From Psychroserpens sp. Hel_I_66 (GTDB taxonomy: Bacteria; Bacteroidota; Bacteroidia; Flavobacteriales; Flavobacteriaceae), in the NCBI RefSeq assembly GCF_000799465.1, contig NZ_JUGU01000001.1:3492501-3556500 (forward strand): a DNA stretch of 64,000 bases, given 5' to 3'. The translations under genes were made by a program, and so were the position numbers. Position 1 is the first letter of the stretch. Every line of letters starts with the position of its first letter. Below, one piece after another: positions 54,361-63,471 of the stretch. The notes beneath the pieces are model-generated. The model was not told the DNA's origin. It saw only the letters and a program-made list of their open reading frames with translations, and did no database searches.

Positions 54361-56379
54361 ATGGAGATAAAAAACATAAAGTTAGTTCTCATTTTTCTAA
54401 TCACAATGGTTAGGGTCTCAAGTTTGTATGCTCAAGTCCATGATAAATCTTGGCGAGATATTATTCATAAAAAAGAAGCTGCATGGTTTGTTACTTCGGA
54501 AGCAAAACAAATAGCAACCAATGTGTTGCTCTATCAACGTAATATTGGTGGTTGGCCAAAAAATGTACAAATGCACCTTCCGCTTTCCGAAGAACTAAAA
54601 GAAGGACTACTGGAGAAGAAAAAAACCAATGATGGTGCCACAACAGATAATGGCGCGACCATTCAAGAACTCTTGTTTTTATCAAAAATATATGCGCAAA
54701 CAAAAGACGAAACCTATAAAAATGCCTTTTTAAAAGGACTGGATTATATCTTAGAAGCTCAATATGATAATGGTGGTTGGCCACAATTTTACCCTTTGAA
54801 AAAAGGATATTATACGCATATTACTTACAACGACGATTCAATGGTCAATATCATGAATTTTCTGAAAAACCTTAAAGACAATACCAGTTATTATTCAATA
54901 GTTCCATCAAAATCCCAATTAGAAAAAATCAATGAAGCTTTTAAAAAAGGAGTCGATTGTATCTTAAAAACCCAATACAAGCAAAACGGAGTATTAACTG
55001 CTTGGTGCGCGCAACATGATGCAATTACATTAGAACCTGCAAAAGCAAGAGCTTACGAATTGCCTTCATTAAGTGGAGCGGAATCCGCCAACATTGTACT
55101 CTTGTTAATGTCGATTGAAAATCCATCAAAAAACATTATTACAGCAATAAATAGTGCGGTAGATTGGTTTGAAAAAACCAAGATCACTGGGTTACGTGAA
55201 GATCGAATATACAATGAAAAAGGTAAAACGATTAGTAAAAAAATGGTTTCTGACGAAAATGCTCCAGCCATTTGGGCACGTTTTATGGAATTAGAGGATA
55301 ACACACCTTTTTTCTCTGATAGAGATGGCATTAAAAAAGCGACCTTAGCCGAAATAGGGGAAGAGCGCAGAAACGGTTATGCTTGGTACAAAAGTGACCC
55401 TCAAAAGGTATTGGATCGCTATCCAGCATGGAAGAAAAAGTATAATCCCTCAGACAAAAAAGAGCCAAAAGATGCGTTTAATATGGTCGTAGCACAAGAT
55501 GGAAGTGGCGATTATACATCTATTGTTGAGGCTATAAATAATACTAAAGCCTTTCCGTATGATAGAATAACCATTTTTATAAAGAATGGTGTTTATAAGG
55601 AAAAAGTAAAAATCCACGAGTGGAATCAAAATTTAGCTCTGGTAGGTGAAAGCAAGGAACACACTATTATTACTTATGATGATTATTTTAACAAAATCGG
55701 TTTAGGCAGAAATAGCACCTTTCACACGTACACCCTTTTAGTGGAAGCTAATAATGTAATTCTTAAAAATTTAACCATTGAAAATACGTCTGGTGAAGTC
55801 GGGCAAGCAGTGGCATTATCGGTGTTTTCAGATGAAGTGGCAATAGTTAACTGCAATCTTTTAGGTAATCAAGATACGTTGTATGCATCAGGAAAGGGGA
55901 AGCAATACTATAAAGACTGTTATATTGAAGGTACAACCGATTTTATCTTCGGAAGTGCCACTGCTTTTTTCGAAAATTGCCAAATTCACAGTAAAAAAAA
56001 TTCCTATATAACAGCAGCTTCAACACCAAAAGATTCGCTCTTTGGATATGTGTTTAAAGATTGTAAACTTACTGCAGACAAAGAGGTTAATGAGGTGTAT
56101 TTAGGCAGACCTTGGCGTATCTATGCACAAACAGTTTTTATAAATTGCGATTTAGGAGGCCATATTTTACCTGAAGGTTGGCATAACTGGTCTAAACCAG
56201 AAGCTGAAAAAACCACGTTTTATGGAGAATATAAAAATTTTGGTAAAAGTTTTAAACCAGAAAAAAGGGTCAGTTGGTCACATCAATTAAAAAAGCATGA
56301 AGCTCAAAAATACTCGCTTAAAAACGTATTAGGTAACGATAAAAAAACATCTAAAACAGAATGGTATGAAAATCTTTAA
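54361..56379 (+). CDS. Bifunctional pectate lyase (PL10) - pectin methylesterase (CE8) fusion
   Basis: This 672-residue protein starts at the ATG at 54361 (a TTG at 54352 overlaps the previous stop and is less likely). Signal peptide to about residue 25. Residues 27-362 are a PL10 pectate lyase: RNIGGWPKNVQM, DNGATIQELLFL, DNGGWPQFYPLKKGYYTHITYNDD and a late ENAPAIWARF. Residues 375-657 are a CE8 esterase with GQAVALS, GNQDTLY (D505), GTTDFIFG (D527) and LGRPW (R583). The esterase strips methyl groups and the lyase cuts the exposed polygalacturonate, so both steps are tethered in one chain. Confidence 0.93.
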   Translation: MEIKNIKLVLIFLITMVRVSSLYAQVHDKSWRDIIHKKEAAWFVTSEAKQIATNVLLYQRNIGGWPKNVQMHLPLSEELKEGLLEKKKTNDGATTDNGATIQELLFLSKIYAQTKDETYKNAFLKGLDYILEAQYDNGGWPQFYPLKKGYYTHITYNDDSMVNIMNFLKNLKDNTSYYSIVPSKSQLEKINEAFKKGVDCILKTQYKQNGVLTAWCAQHDAITLEPAKARAYELPSLSGAESANIVLLLMSIENPSKNIITAINSAVDWFEKTKITGLREDRIYNEKGKTISKKMVSDENAPAIWARFMELEDNTPFFSDRDGIKKATLAEIGEERRNGYAWYKSDPQKVLDRYPAWKKKYNPSDKKEPKDAFNMVVAQDGSGDYTSIVEAINNTKAFPYDRITIFIKNGVYKEKVKIHEWNQNLALVGESKEHTIITYDDYFNKIGLGRNSTFHTYTLLVEANNVILKNLTIENTSGEVGQAVALSVFSDEVAIVNCNLLGNQDTLYASGKGKQYYKDCYIEGTTDFIFGSATAFFENCQIHSKKNSYITAASTPKDSLFGYVFKDCKLTADKEVNEVYLGRPWRIYAQTVFINCDLGGHILPEGWHNWSKPEAEKTTFYGEYKNFGKSFKPEKRVSWSHQLKKHEAQKYSLKNVLGNDKKTSKTEWYENL

Positions 56380-57145
56380 TATCTATTTTCTTTTAATTTT
56401 AGTGGTATTTCAATCTTGCAAGGAAAAAGAAAAGCCAACTGAAACAGAACAACAAAAACAGAATATTACCATTTACACCATCGGAGACTCGACCATGTCA
56501 GATAAAGTCAATCCAGATGAAAACCCAGAACGTGGTTGGTGCCAACTGTTACCACAATTTTTGAACGGTAAGGCAACCGTAAAAAATCATGCAACAAATG
56601 GAAGAAGTACCAGAAGTTTTATAGATGAAGGTCGATGGGACTCAGTTTATAAACAATTGGAAAAAGGAGATTATGTGTTCATTCAATTTGGACATAACGA
56701 TCAAAAGTTGACTAATCCTAAACGCTATACCAATCCACATACAGCTTACAGACATAATCTAATAAAGTTTATAGAAGAAAGTAGAGAAAAAGGTGCTAAA
56801 CCTATTTTATTTACATCCATAGTGAGACGAAAATTTAATGAAGAAGGAACTTTAGTTGACACACACGGAGCTTACCCATTAGAAACGCGTTTGGTTGCGC
56901 AGGAATATGATGTGCCATTTATTGATTTGTTATATATAACCGAAAAAATGGAAGAATCTTATGGCGTTGAAGGCTCTAAGAAATTGCATCTACATTTTAA
57001 GCCCAATGAAGTTTCATATTTTCCTGAAGGGAAAGAAGACGACACACACTTGTCCGTTTTTGGCGCTACAGAAGTCGCAAAATTAGCAGTCAATGCATTA
57101 AATGAAAAAGTAGAAGGTTTTGATGCAATCACTAAAACAAATTAG
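56366..57145 (+). CDS. Rhamnogalacturonan acetylesterase-type SGNH hydrolase (CE12)
   Basis: This 259-residue SGNH/GDSL hydrolase lipoprotein (VVFQSC, then KEKEK) has block I GDSTMSDK with the catalytic serine, GHND for block III, and DDTHLSVFGATEVAKLA with the block V Asp and His. Size and the GDSTM opening are those of rhamnogalacturonan acetylesterases, which remove acetyl groups from the RG-I backbone. It overlaps the PL10-CE8 gene by 14 bases. Confidence 0.9.
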   Translation: MKIFNIYFLLILVVFQSCKEKEKPTETEQQKQNITIYTIGDSTMSDKVNPDENPERGWCQLLPQFLNGKATVKNHATNGRSTRSFIDEGRWDSVYKQLEKGDYVFIQFGHNDQKLTNPKRYTNPHTAYRHNLIKFIEESREKGAKPILFTSIVRRKFNEEGTLVDTHGAYPLETRLVAQEYDVPFIDLLYITEKMEESYGVEGSKKLHLHFKPNEVSYFPEGKEDDTHLSVFGATEVAKLAVNALNEKVEGFDAITKTN

Positions 57146-57146
57146 C

Positions 57147-58064
57147 ATGAAACTATCTTTAAAATATATTCTATTTATAAGTTGCCTTTGCTTCTTCAGC
57201 TGTTTTGCACAGCAAGACCGTAAAGTCATTCAATTATGGGAAAATGAAATTCCAGGTGCAATAGAAAATTCAGAATTTAAAGAAATTGAAATCATAAAAG
57301 ATGCTGTGGTTACTAGTTTGGAGCAAGTGAGTCAACCAACACTTACAGTTTTCAAACCAGAACAACCAAATGGAATAGCAGTTATTATTTGTCCTGGAGG
57401 AGGTTACCATCATTTAGCAATCCATAAAGAAGGCTATAAAGTTGCTGAGTGGTTAAATACGCTTGGCATTACAGCATTTGTTTTAAAATATAGATTGCCA
57501 AACGATGCCATTATGAAAAACAAAAGCATTGGGCCATTGCAAGATGCACAAAAAGCGATGCGATATGTTAGAAGTAATGCAAGCAATTGGAATCTAAATA
57601 AAGATAAAATTGGTATCATGGGTTTTTCAGCTGGTGGACATTTAGCAGCAATACTATCTACCCAATACGATAAGAAAGTTTATGAGGATGAAACGAAAAC
57701 TAGTGCAAAACCAGACTTTTCAATATTGATTTATCCAGTAATTTCAATGAAAGAGTCTATAACACACAAAGGTTCAAGAACTAATTTACTGGGAGAAACA
57801 CCTTCGGAAGAACTATTGGACAACTTTTCGAATGACGCACAAATAGATGCTAATACGCCAAGAACCTTTTTAGTACACGCAACAGATGACAAATCGGTTC
57901 CTGTAGAAAACAGTATTCAATATTATTTAGGATTAAAACAAAATAACGTTTCTTCAGAAATGCATGTTTACGAAAAAGGTGGTCATGGTTTTGGTTTGGG
58001 TAGAAATTCAACTCATCCATGGGTCAACACCTGTGAGCAATGGTTAAAAACAATAATGAATTGA
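57147..58064 (+). CDS. Secreted alpha/beta-hydrolase, acetyl(xylan)esterase-like
   Basis: This 305-residue protein runs from the ATG at 57147, one base after the previous stop (an upstream TTG is unlikely). Signal sequence MKLSLKYILFISCLCFFSCF may be a lipobox. The oxyanion motif is CPGGGYHHLA, the nucleophile elbow is GFSAGGHLA, the acid is in VHATDDKSVP and the histidine in KGGHGFGLG. It resembles Bacteroidota acetyl esterases of hemicellulose and pectin loci. It is the last gene of the operon; its stop is three bases from the convergent Fpg/Nei stop and no terminator separates them. Confidence 0.88.
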   Translation: MKLSLKYILFISCLCFFSCFAQQDRKVIQLWENEIPGAIENSEFKEIEIIKDAVVTSLEQVSQPTLTVFKPEQPNGIAVIICPGGGYHHLAIHKEGYKVAEWLNTLGITAFVLKYRLPNDAIMKNKSIGPLQDAQKAMRYVRSNASNWNLNKDKIGIMGFSAGGHLAAILSTQYDKKVYEDETKTSAKPDFSILIYPVISMKESITHKGSRTNLLGETPSEELLDNFSNDAQIDANTPRTFLVHATDDKSVPVENSIQYYLGLKQNNVSSEMHVYEKGGHGFGLGRNSTHPWVNTCEQWLKTIMN

Positions 58065-58067
58065 TTT

Positions 58068-58850
58068 TTAAAGCTCCTGCCACTCTGGAGAAAAATAAGT
58101 AGATCTCCCTCCAACTTTTATTTTTTCAATGGGAACACCAGTATGAAAGCACTTAGCGCCTTCTTTTCTGTTATGAATAAAAAAATAATCTGGGAAATCT
58201 TCGTAGTGAGCATCATTCTTGATGGCGACTTCAATAACATTTTTCATGGCGTCAAAAATAGTTTTAATTTCAGTATTCGATAAATCCTGAACTTTTTTCT
58301 TTGGGTGGATTTTTGCCTGGTACAAAATATCATCTGCCATCCAATTGCCAACACCTGCAGCAACGCTTTGATCCATAATGATACTTTTGATATGGGTTTT
58401 TCTGTTACTTAAAGAGTTTTTAAAATCCTCTAGAGATAAGTCTCTAGCGTCATCGCTCAAGTTATGTGATTCTTTGTAATCCTCGATAGAATCAATTAGG
58501 TCCCACCAACCAAATTTACGTTTGTTCTCAAAAGCGAAGTGAAATCCGTTTTCAAGTGTTAGAACAATGTGCCCAAATCTTGGTCGGTCGTCTTTTTCTT
58601 TGTAATAATTAGGTCGTCCAGTCATTCCAAAATGCATCACAAGAATTTTTTCTCCTGAAGTTTCAATAAATAGATATTTACCTATACGAAGGGTTTTGGT
58701 TAATTGGTTTCCTATTAAATAACTTTCAAAATCTTTGAGTGGTTTTTTGAGTAATCTTTGGTCTCTACATTCAAATGTTGTTATTGTTTTATGTAAAGAT
58801 GTGCTGTCAATGTATATTTTGTAACCGTGTACTTCTGGTAATTCTGGCAT
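58068..58850 (-). CDS. Fpg/Nei-family DNA glycosylase lacking a complete zinc finger
   Basis: This 260-residue DNA repair enzyme has MPELPEV at the N-terminus (P2 is the catalytic amine, E3), K58 in RIGKYLF, and the helix-two-turn-helix with AGVGNWMADDILYQAKIHP. The C-terminal finger normally has four cysteines; here only the first remains (KCFHTGVP) and the last pair is replaced (YFSPEWQEL), so a zincless finger is predicted. It excises oxidised bases. Its 3' end is duplicated in degenerate form at 24466-24567 on the far side of the pectin locus, so it is the probable insertion site. Confidence 0.92.
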   Translation of the reverse strand: MPELPEVHGYKIYIDSTSLHKTITTFECRDQRLLKKPLKDFESYLIGNQLTKTLRIGKYLFIETSGEKILVMHFGMTGRPNYYKEKDDRPRFGHIVLTLENGFHFAFENKRKFGWWDLIDSIEDYKESHNLSDDARDLSLEDFKNSLSNRKTHIKSIIMDQSVAAGVGNWMADDILYQAKIHPKKKVQDLSNTEIKTIFDAMKNVIEVAIKNDAHYEDFPDYFFIHNRKEGAKCFHTGVPIEKIKVGGRSTYFSPEWQEL

Positions 58851-58968
58851 ACGTAATTTCAGTTGTTTTTTTGAGTTAAATATTTTCTTCGGAAATTTTA
58901 TGTGTTCATGATATGTAAACTTGAAATTTTACATTTCCGAAGTAATGAAAGTCTTGATGGTGCAACCT

Positions 58969-60330
58969 TTAAACAAAAGCACTGTACCCAGTTATAGCTC
59001 TACCTACAATCAAAGAATTGATTTCTTTGGTGCCTTCATACGAATAGATAGCCTCTGCATCTGCAACAAAACGAGCAACATCATATTCTAATAAAATCCC
59101 GTTTCCTCCCATAACTTCTCGTGCTCTGCTCACCACATCGCGCGTTCTCATGGAGCAGAAAACTTTGGCAAGAGATGCTTGTTCGTCTGTTAAAAGTCCT
59201 TGGTCCTGTATTTCTGATAGTCGATATACCATGGACTTCATAGCTGTAAGATTTGCCAGCATTTCTACCAAATGGTTTTGAATCAATTGAAATTTAGCAA
59301 TTGGCTTACCAAACTGCTCTCTTTTTTTAGAGTATTTCAAGGCGCTTTCATAAGCACCTCTTGCGCAACCTACCGCTTGCCAAGCGACTCCTGCACGTGT
59401 CATTCTTAAAACTTTAGCGGTATCTCTAAAAGAGTTTGCTTTTTGAAGGCGGTCACTTTCAGGAATTTTACAGTTTGTAAGTGTAATAAGCGCATTTTGA
59501 ACTGTGCGAAGCGCCATTTTGTTTTCTATTTTTTCAGCTACGTAACCTGGATTTCCTTTACGTACCAAAAACCCTTTGACTTGATTGCTGTCAATATCTC
59601 GAGCCCAAATAATTATGACGTCTGCAAAGGTTGCATTTCCAATCCATTTTTTTTGTCCGTTTAAAACCCACTCATCACCAACTTTTTGGCAGGTGGTTTC
59701 CATACCGCCTGCAACTCCACTTCCCACATTTGGTTCAGTTAGCCCGAAAGCTCCAATGCATTCCAGTTTTTGCATTTTTGGGAGCCATTCTTGTTTTTGC
59801 TCTTCGCTTCCGCAGAGATATATTGAGCCCATTGAGAGTCCGCTTTGTACGCCAAAAAAAGTGGAGATAGAGACATCTACTCTGGCTAGTTCTTCTGCAA
59901 TAATGCCTTCCATTATAAATGGCAGATTAGGGCAGCCATAACCCTCATAAGCGACTCCACAGATGTTGAGTTTTGCTAGTTTTGGTATGATTTCCATTGG
60001 GAACTCTGCTTTGTTCCAATAATGGTTTGCTATGGGCTCGATCTCGGTTTCCATGAAATTTCTAACTCGCATTTGGATTTCGCGTTGCTCGTAGGTGAGT
60101 TTTAAGTCGTATTCATAAAAATCGCCATCAATAGGAGGCAATTTGTGTTGTCCTTTTTTAACTTTTTCGGTAAGCATTTTTGTGAGCCCGTTTAACTGAT
60201 TTTCGTCGAGTTCACCTACAGATTTCATGATCTTAGGCAAATCTATCTTTTCTGATATTTCTCCTAATTCTTTGAAGTCGATGTGCTTCATTAAGTGTGT
60301 GATTTGTTTTATTTTCTTGAAGAGCTGCAT
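58969..60330 (-). CDS. Acyl-CoA dehydrogenase, glutaryl-CoA dehydrogenase-like
   Basis: This 453-residue flavoprotein has a leader of about 65 residues (MQLFKKIKQITHLMKHIDF) before the acyl-CoA dehydrogenase N-terminal domain (about 75-185), central beta domain (IGAFGLTEPNVGSGVAGGM) and C-terminal helical domain. The catalytic base is E432 in SYEGTKEIN, the place used by glutaryl-CoA and short-chain type enzymes, together with REVMGGNGILLEYDVAR. It dehydrogenates an acyl-CoA, with glutaryl-CoA the likeliest substrate. Monocistronic; unrelated to the pectin genes. The ATG 13 codons in (60291) is an alternative start. Confidence 0.9.
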   Translation of the reverse strand: MQLFKKIKQITHLMKHIDFKELGEISEKIDLPKIMKSVGELDENQLNGLTKMLTEKVKKGQHKLPPIDGDFYEYDLKLTYEQREIQMRVRNFMETEIEPIANHYWNKAEFPMEIIPKLAKLNICGVAYEGYGCPNLPFIMEGIIAEELARVDVSISTFFGVQSGLSMGSIYLCGSEEQKQEWLPKMQKLECIGAFGLTEPNVGSGVAGGMETTCQKVGDEWVLNGQKKWIGNATFADVIIIWARDIDSNQVKGFLVRKGNPGYVAEKIENKMALRTVQNALITLTNCKIPESDRLQKANSFRDTAKVLRMTRAGVAWQAVGCARGAYESALKYSKKREQFGKPIAKFQLIQNHLVEMLANLTAMKSMVYRLSEIQDQGLLTDEQASLAKVFCSMRTRDVVSRAREVMGGNGILLEYDVARFVADAEAIYSYEGTKEINSLIVGRAITGYSAFV

Positions 60331-60441
60331 AGATATAAGGTCTTGGTTACTTCTTAAATTTACGCAATTAATTGAAGAGTTCTTTCAAAAAAAGTTAAAT
60401 ACTGAATACAGCGCATGAGTTTAATTTCCGAAGAAAAAATA

Positions 60442-60473
60442 AAAAACCCCTAAGATTTAACTTAGAGGTTTTT
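60442..60473. terminator. Bidirectional-looking terminator downstream of the GH13 gene
   Basis: A 13-pair stem with one mismatch (aaaaacccctaag / cttagaggttttt) and a six-base loop has A and T runs as its ends. On the minus strand it ends the GH13 transcript 29 bases after the stop; the neighbouring acyl-CoA dehydrogenase starts beyond it. Confidence 0.85.
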
Positions 60474-60501
60474 AAGACTAATTCAAGTGGTTATTAATTT
60501 A

Positions 60502-63387
60502 TTACAGTTTAATAAGTTTTGAAGTTAAGATTTGACCGTTATTGTTTTCAATTTTAACCAGGTATATGCTCTGTGTTAAATCTGAAATATCATAACTATC
60601 GGTCTTTGTGAAATCTCCATTAAAAGTCTTGACTAATTTACCAGTGATATCAAATATTTTTAGGCTAGAAATAGCTTTGTTTGTTTTAAATGATGTGTTT
60701 ACTGGGTTAGGGTAGATGCTAAAATCTGCATCTATGTTAAAATCATCTGTACTTAATGTAGATGGTGCATTACCAAATATTCTAAATTGCCCTGGAGCAA
60801 TGTTTACCGTTGCAGCAGAGTATGTTGTGCTTCCAGTATCGTCCATTAAATCAAACCATGTACCACTTGTTGGGAAATTGGTGTTTACGGTTCGCGAAAC
60901 CACATCAAAGTTTGCTAAAACGATTACATTTCTCAATTCAGTAGTTGGAATTGATGTATCAAAAACATCAATTCTAGGTGTTAGAGTGCCAGAGTTAAGT
61001 ACGTAATCTCCTTCAAATACTGGTTCGTTTATTTTTAAATCAATTAAACGAGCCCAATCAGCATAGATCTGATTTCTATTTGCATCACCTAACCAGTTTT
61101 CTGTCCACTGTGGTTGTGGTTTTGTGGCTAATTTACAATCGCCATCTGTACCTCCTGGTTCATTTACGACACCGTTAGTACATGTGAATATAGAATTGTC
61201 CATCCCTAATGCAGCAAAATGCCAAATCATTTTAGGTCCTGGCACAGTAATAGTTACAGCTCCAATTGCAGACATTCTTGATAATGCTGTGTTAAGATCT
61301 CTTACGTTATGTGAAGCGGTTGTGTTATTACCAAATTGTGAGGCTTTATACATTAAGCGTTCTTCATCATGACTTTCTGGATATCCCATAACTCTTGGGC
61401 CATTAAATTGACTTCTTGATTTATGACCAACACCATTGATATTACTATTAGAACTAAAGCCTAATAAAAGTTGACCGTAAGGACCTGTAATATTTCCCCA
61501 CATCATGATGCCTTTTCCTTCGGAAAAACGATAGTTTGCCCATTCTTTTTCTTCATTTTCGCCTCCTAAATGCTCAAAAATAACGTAATGATCTGGATCT
61601 AACGACCATGAATAATCAGCATATTGCTTTAATACATCGACTCGGTCTTGTTGATAGCTATTGGTACAACCTTCGTTGCTAGCTGTACAATTTTGTGTAA
61701 ATCCTTTTGTTAAATCCCAACGAAATCCATCAATTTTAAAGTCTTCGACCCAATGTTTAACTACACGTCGGGTATATTCTTGAGTTAAGGGCTGTTGGTG
61801 ATTAAAATCTGATCCCACGTTATAACTATGTAACGGTATTTGATTAAAGTAAGGACTATCACTACTAGGTTCTCCCCAACCATCACCATCTGGATCATTC
61901 ATCCACATACGTACCATAGGGTTTCTTCCGAAGGCATGATTTAAAGCGACATCGAGAATTACTGCAATTCCATTTTGGTGACATAAATCAATTAATTCCT
62001 TGAACTTTTCCTCAGTTCCATAGAACTTATCGAGAGCCATGTGAAATGATGTGTTGTAACCCCAACTTTCATTGCCTTCATATTCCATTACTGGCATTAA
62101 TTGAATAGCATTGATGTTCAAATTTTTGAAATAATCGATTTTATCAATTAAATCTTGATAGTTTCTATCTGCATCAAAATCTCTTACCAATACTTCGTAA
62201 ACAATAAGGTCCTCCTCATTTGGAGGAGTAAAATCATCAACTTGCCAATTGTAAGCAGTTTGTCCTGTTTGTAGCACAGTAACTTCTCGATCTTGACCAA
62301 TTGGATATTCTGGTAAATTAGGATAAGTAGCAGGTGAAATAAATGGATCATCAAATGGCGATAATACTAACGTTGAAAATGGATCTGCTGTTTTTACAAG
62401 AGCAGGAGAATTTGTAACAGGATTAGTATCAAATACCCAATACTGATAGGTTTCAACTTCTCCAGGAGTTAAGCCAGTGATTTCTAACCAATATTTGCCC
62501 GTACTAGGATCACGTTTCATGGCATCTGCACTTGTTGGCTCATAGTTATTGAAGCTTCCAGCGACTTGAATAAATTCCTTTCCTGGAGCAGATAGTACTA
62601 AAGTAGCTTTTGTTTGGTCTGTAGAATAATTGATACCATCTACTAAATTGGCAGGTATTGCTTGCTCAATTACGTTGCCAATGACATAGACTTCAAAATT
62701 TGCTTCTCCTGTATCAGAACTACTTGGAGGCGATCCAACAAAACGTACAATACCACTCTCTGTGATATTAGAAATGGTTGTGCTACAAGCTGGAAAACCA
62801 CAATTGCCTGTTGAGATAGAAACGTCATTATAAAACACTTCAAAAGTTCCTTGTACTGTTGTTGAGCCTTGAAAGGCAATTGTAGCTGATACTGAAAGAT
62901 CATCACCGGAGTTTAGTACGACAACATTACTATTAGGTTGTGTTATGTTGATATTTACAGTCCCTACCGGAAATATAAAGTCAGAACAACCATTATTTTT
63001 TAATTCTTGGGATCCATCTTCATTTCTAAATACCATCCCAATTTGGGTAGCGCTATTTACTTGCGGTTCGGTTAAGTTGTAATATGTTTCTGGAGTGATA
63101 GTAATGCTATATGTACCATCACCATTATTTGTCATTTGACCGATACCATCATCTTGACCATAATTTCCTGTAACACTAAACCCAAAAGCATTTGAGTTAT
63201 CTCCAATACCAGAATGCATATAGACTTTTGTTGGATTAGAAAATCCATTACAATCTGTTGCTGTACTAGTAATATCAAGTGTAATAGTTACTGGTTGATC
63301 TACTTCTATGGCACCAACGTCAAATGAAACTTGTGAATTGGCATATAAACCTATAAAAGCTAATATTAAAAATAATTTTATTTTCAT
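60502..63387 (-). CDS. Secreted GH13 alpha-amylase-family enzyme with T9SS sorting domain
   Basis: This 961-residue protein has a signal peptide ending YANSQ. Two N-terminal beta domains (about 20-150 and 150-245) precede an E-set/CBM48-like domain (about 250-345) and the GH13 barrel from about 390. The catalytic residues are D558 in DGFRWDLT, E605 in YVIFEH and the conserved ESHDEER. A C-terminal domain of 75 residues beginning DADFSIYPNPVN is a type IX secretion sorting signal, so the enzyme is exported through the outer membrane. It acts on alpha-glucans (starch, glycogen); the upstream SusE/F-like gene supports this. Confidence 0.93.
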   Translation of the reverse strand: MKIKLFLILAFIGLYANSQVSFDVGAIEVDQPVTITLDITSTATDCNGFSNPTKVYMHSGIGDNSNAFGFSVTGNYGQDDGIGQMTNNGDGTYSITITPETYYNLTEPQVNSATQIGMVFRNEDGSQELKNNGCSDFIFPVGTVNINITQPNSNVVVLNSGDDLSVSATIAFQGSTTVQGTFEVFYNDVSISTGNCGFPACSTTISNITESGIVRFVGSPPSSSDTGEANFEVYVIGNVIEQAIPANLVDGINYSTDQTKATLVLSAPGKEFIQVAGSFNNYEPTSADAMKRDPSTGKYWLEITGLTPGEVETYQYWVFDTNPVTNSPALVKTADPFSTLVLSPFDDPFISPATYPNLPEYPIGQDREVTVLQTGQTAYNWQVDDFTPPNEEDLIVYEVLVRDFDADRNYQDLIDKIDYFKNLNINAIQLMPVMEYEGNESWGYNTSFHMALDKFYGTEEKFKELIDLCHQNGIAVILDVALNHAFGRNPMVRMWMNDPDGDGWGEPSSDSPYFNQIPLHSYNVGSDFNHQQPLTQEYTRRVVKHWVEDFKIDGFRWDLTKGFTQNCTASNEGCTNSYQQDRVDVLKQYADYSWSLDPDHYVIFEHLGGENEEKEWANYRFSEGKGIMMWGNITGPYGQLLLGFSSNSNINGVGHKSRSQFNGPRVMGYPESHDEERLMYKASQFGNNTTASHNVRDLNTALSRMSAIGAVTITVPGPKMIWHFAALGMDNSIFTCTNGVVNEPGGTDGDCKLATKPQPQWTENWLGDANRNQIYADWARLIDLKINEPVFEGDYVLNSGTLTPRIDVFDTSIPTTELRNVIVLANFDVVSRTVNTNFPTSGTWFDLMDDTGSTTYSAATVNIAPGQFRIFGNAPSTLSTDDFNIDADFSIYPNPVNTSFKTNKAISSLKIFDITGKLVKTFNGDFTKTDSYDISDLTQSIYLVKIENNNGQILTSKLIKL

Positions 63388-63405
63388 TGCATTTTTTGTT
63401 TTAAA

Positions 63406-63439
63406 AAAAGGCTATGTTGTGAATACATCATAGCCTTTT
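63406..63439 (-). terminator. Hairpin between the SusE/F-like gene and GH13 gene
   Basis: An 11-pair perfect stem (aaaaggctatg / catagcctttt) with a 12-base loop ends in an A/T-run on each side. It lies in the operon gap and may act as an attenuator or mRNA processing site between the two genes. Confidence 0.75.
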
Positions 63440-63471
63440 AATTTATAGTTCAACATTTAAAATGTTGTTTA

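Noticed and set aside
59443..59941. Plus-strand ORFs opposite the acyl-CoA dehydrogenase
   Set aside because: Antisense shadows; the minus frame has the full dehydrogenase domain set.
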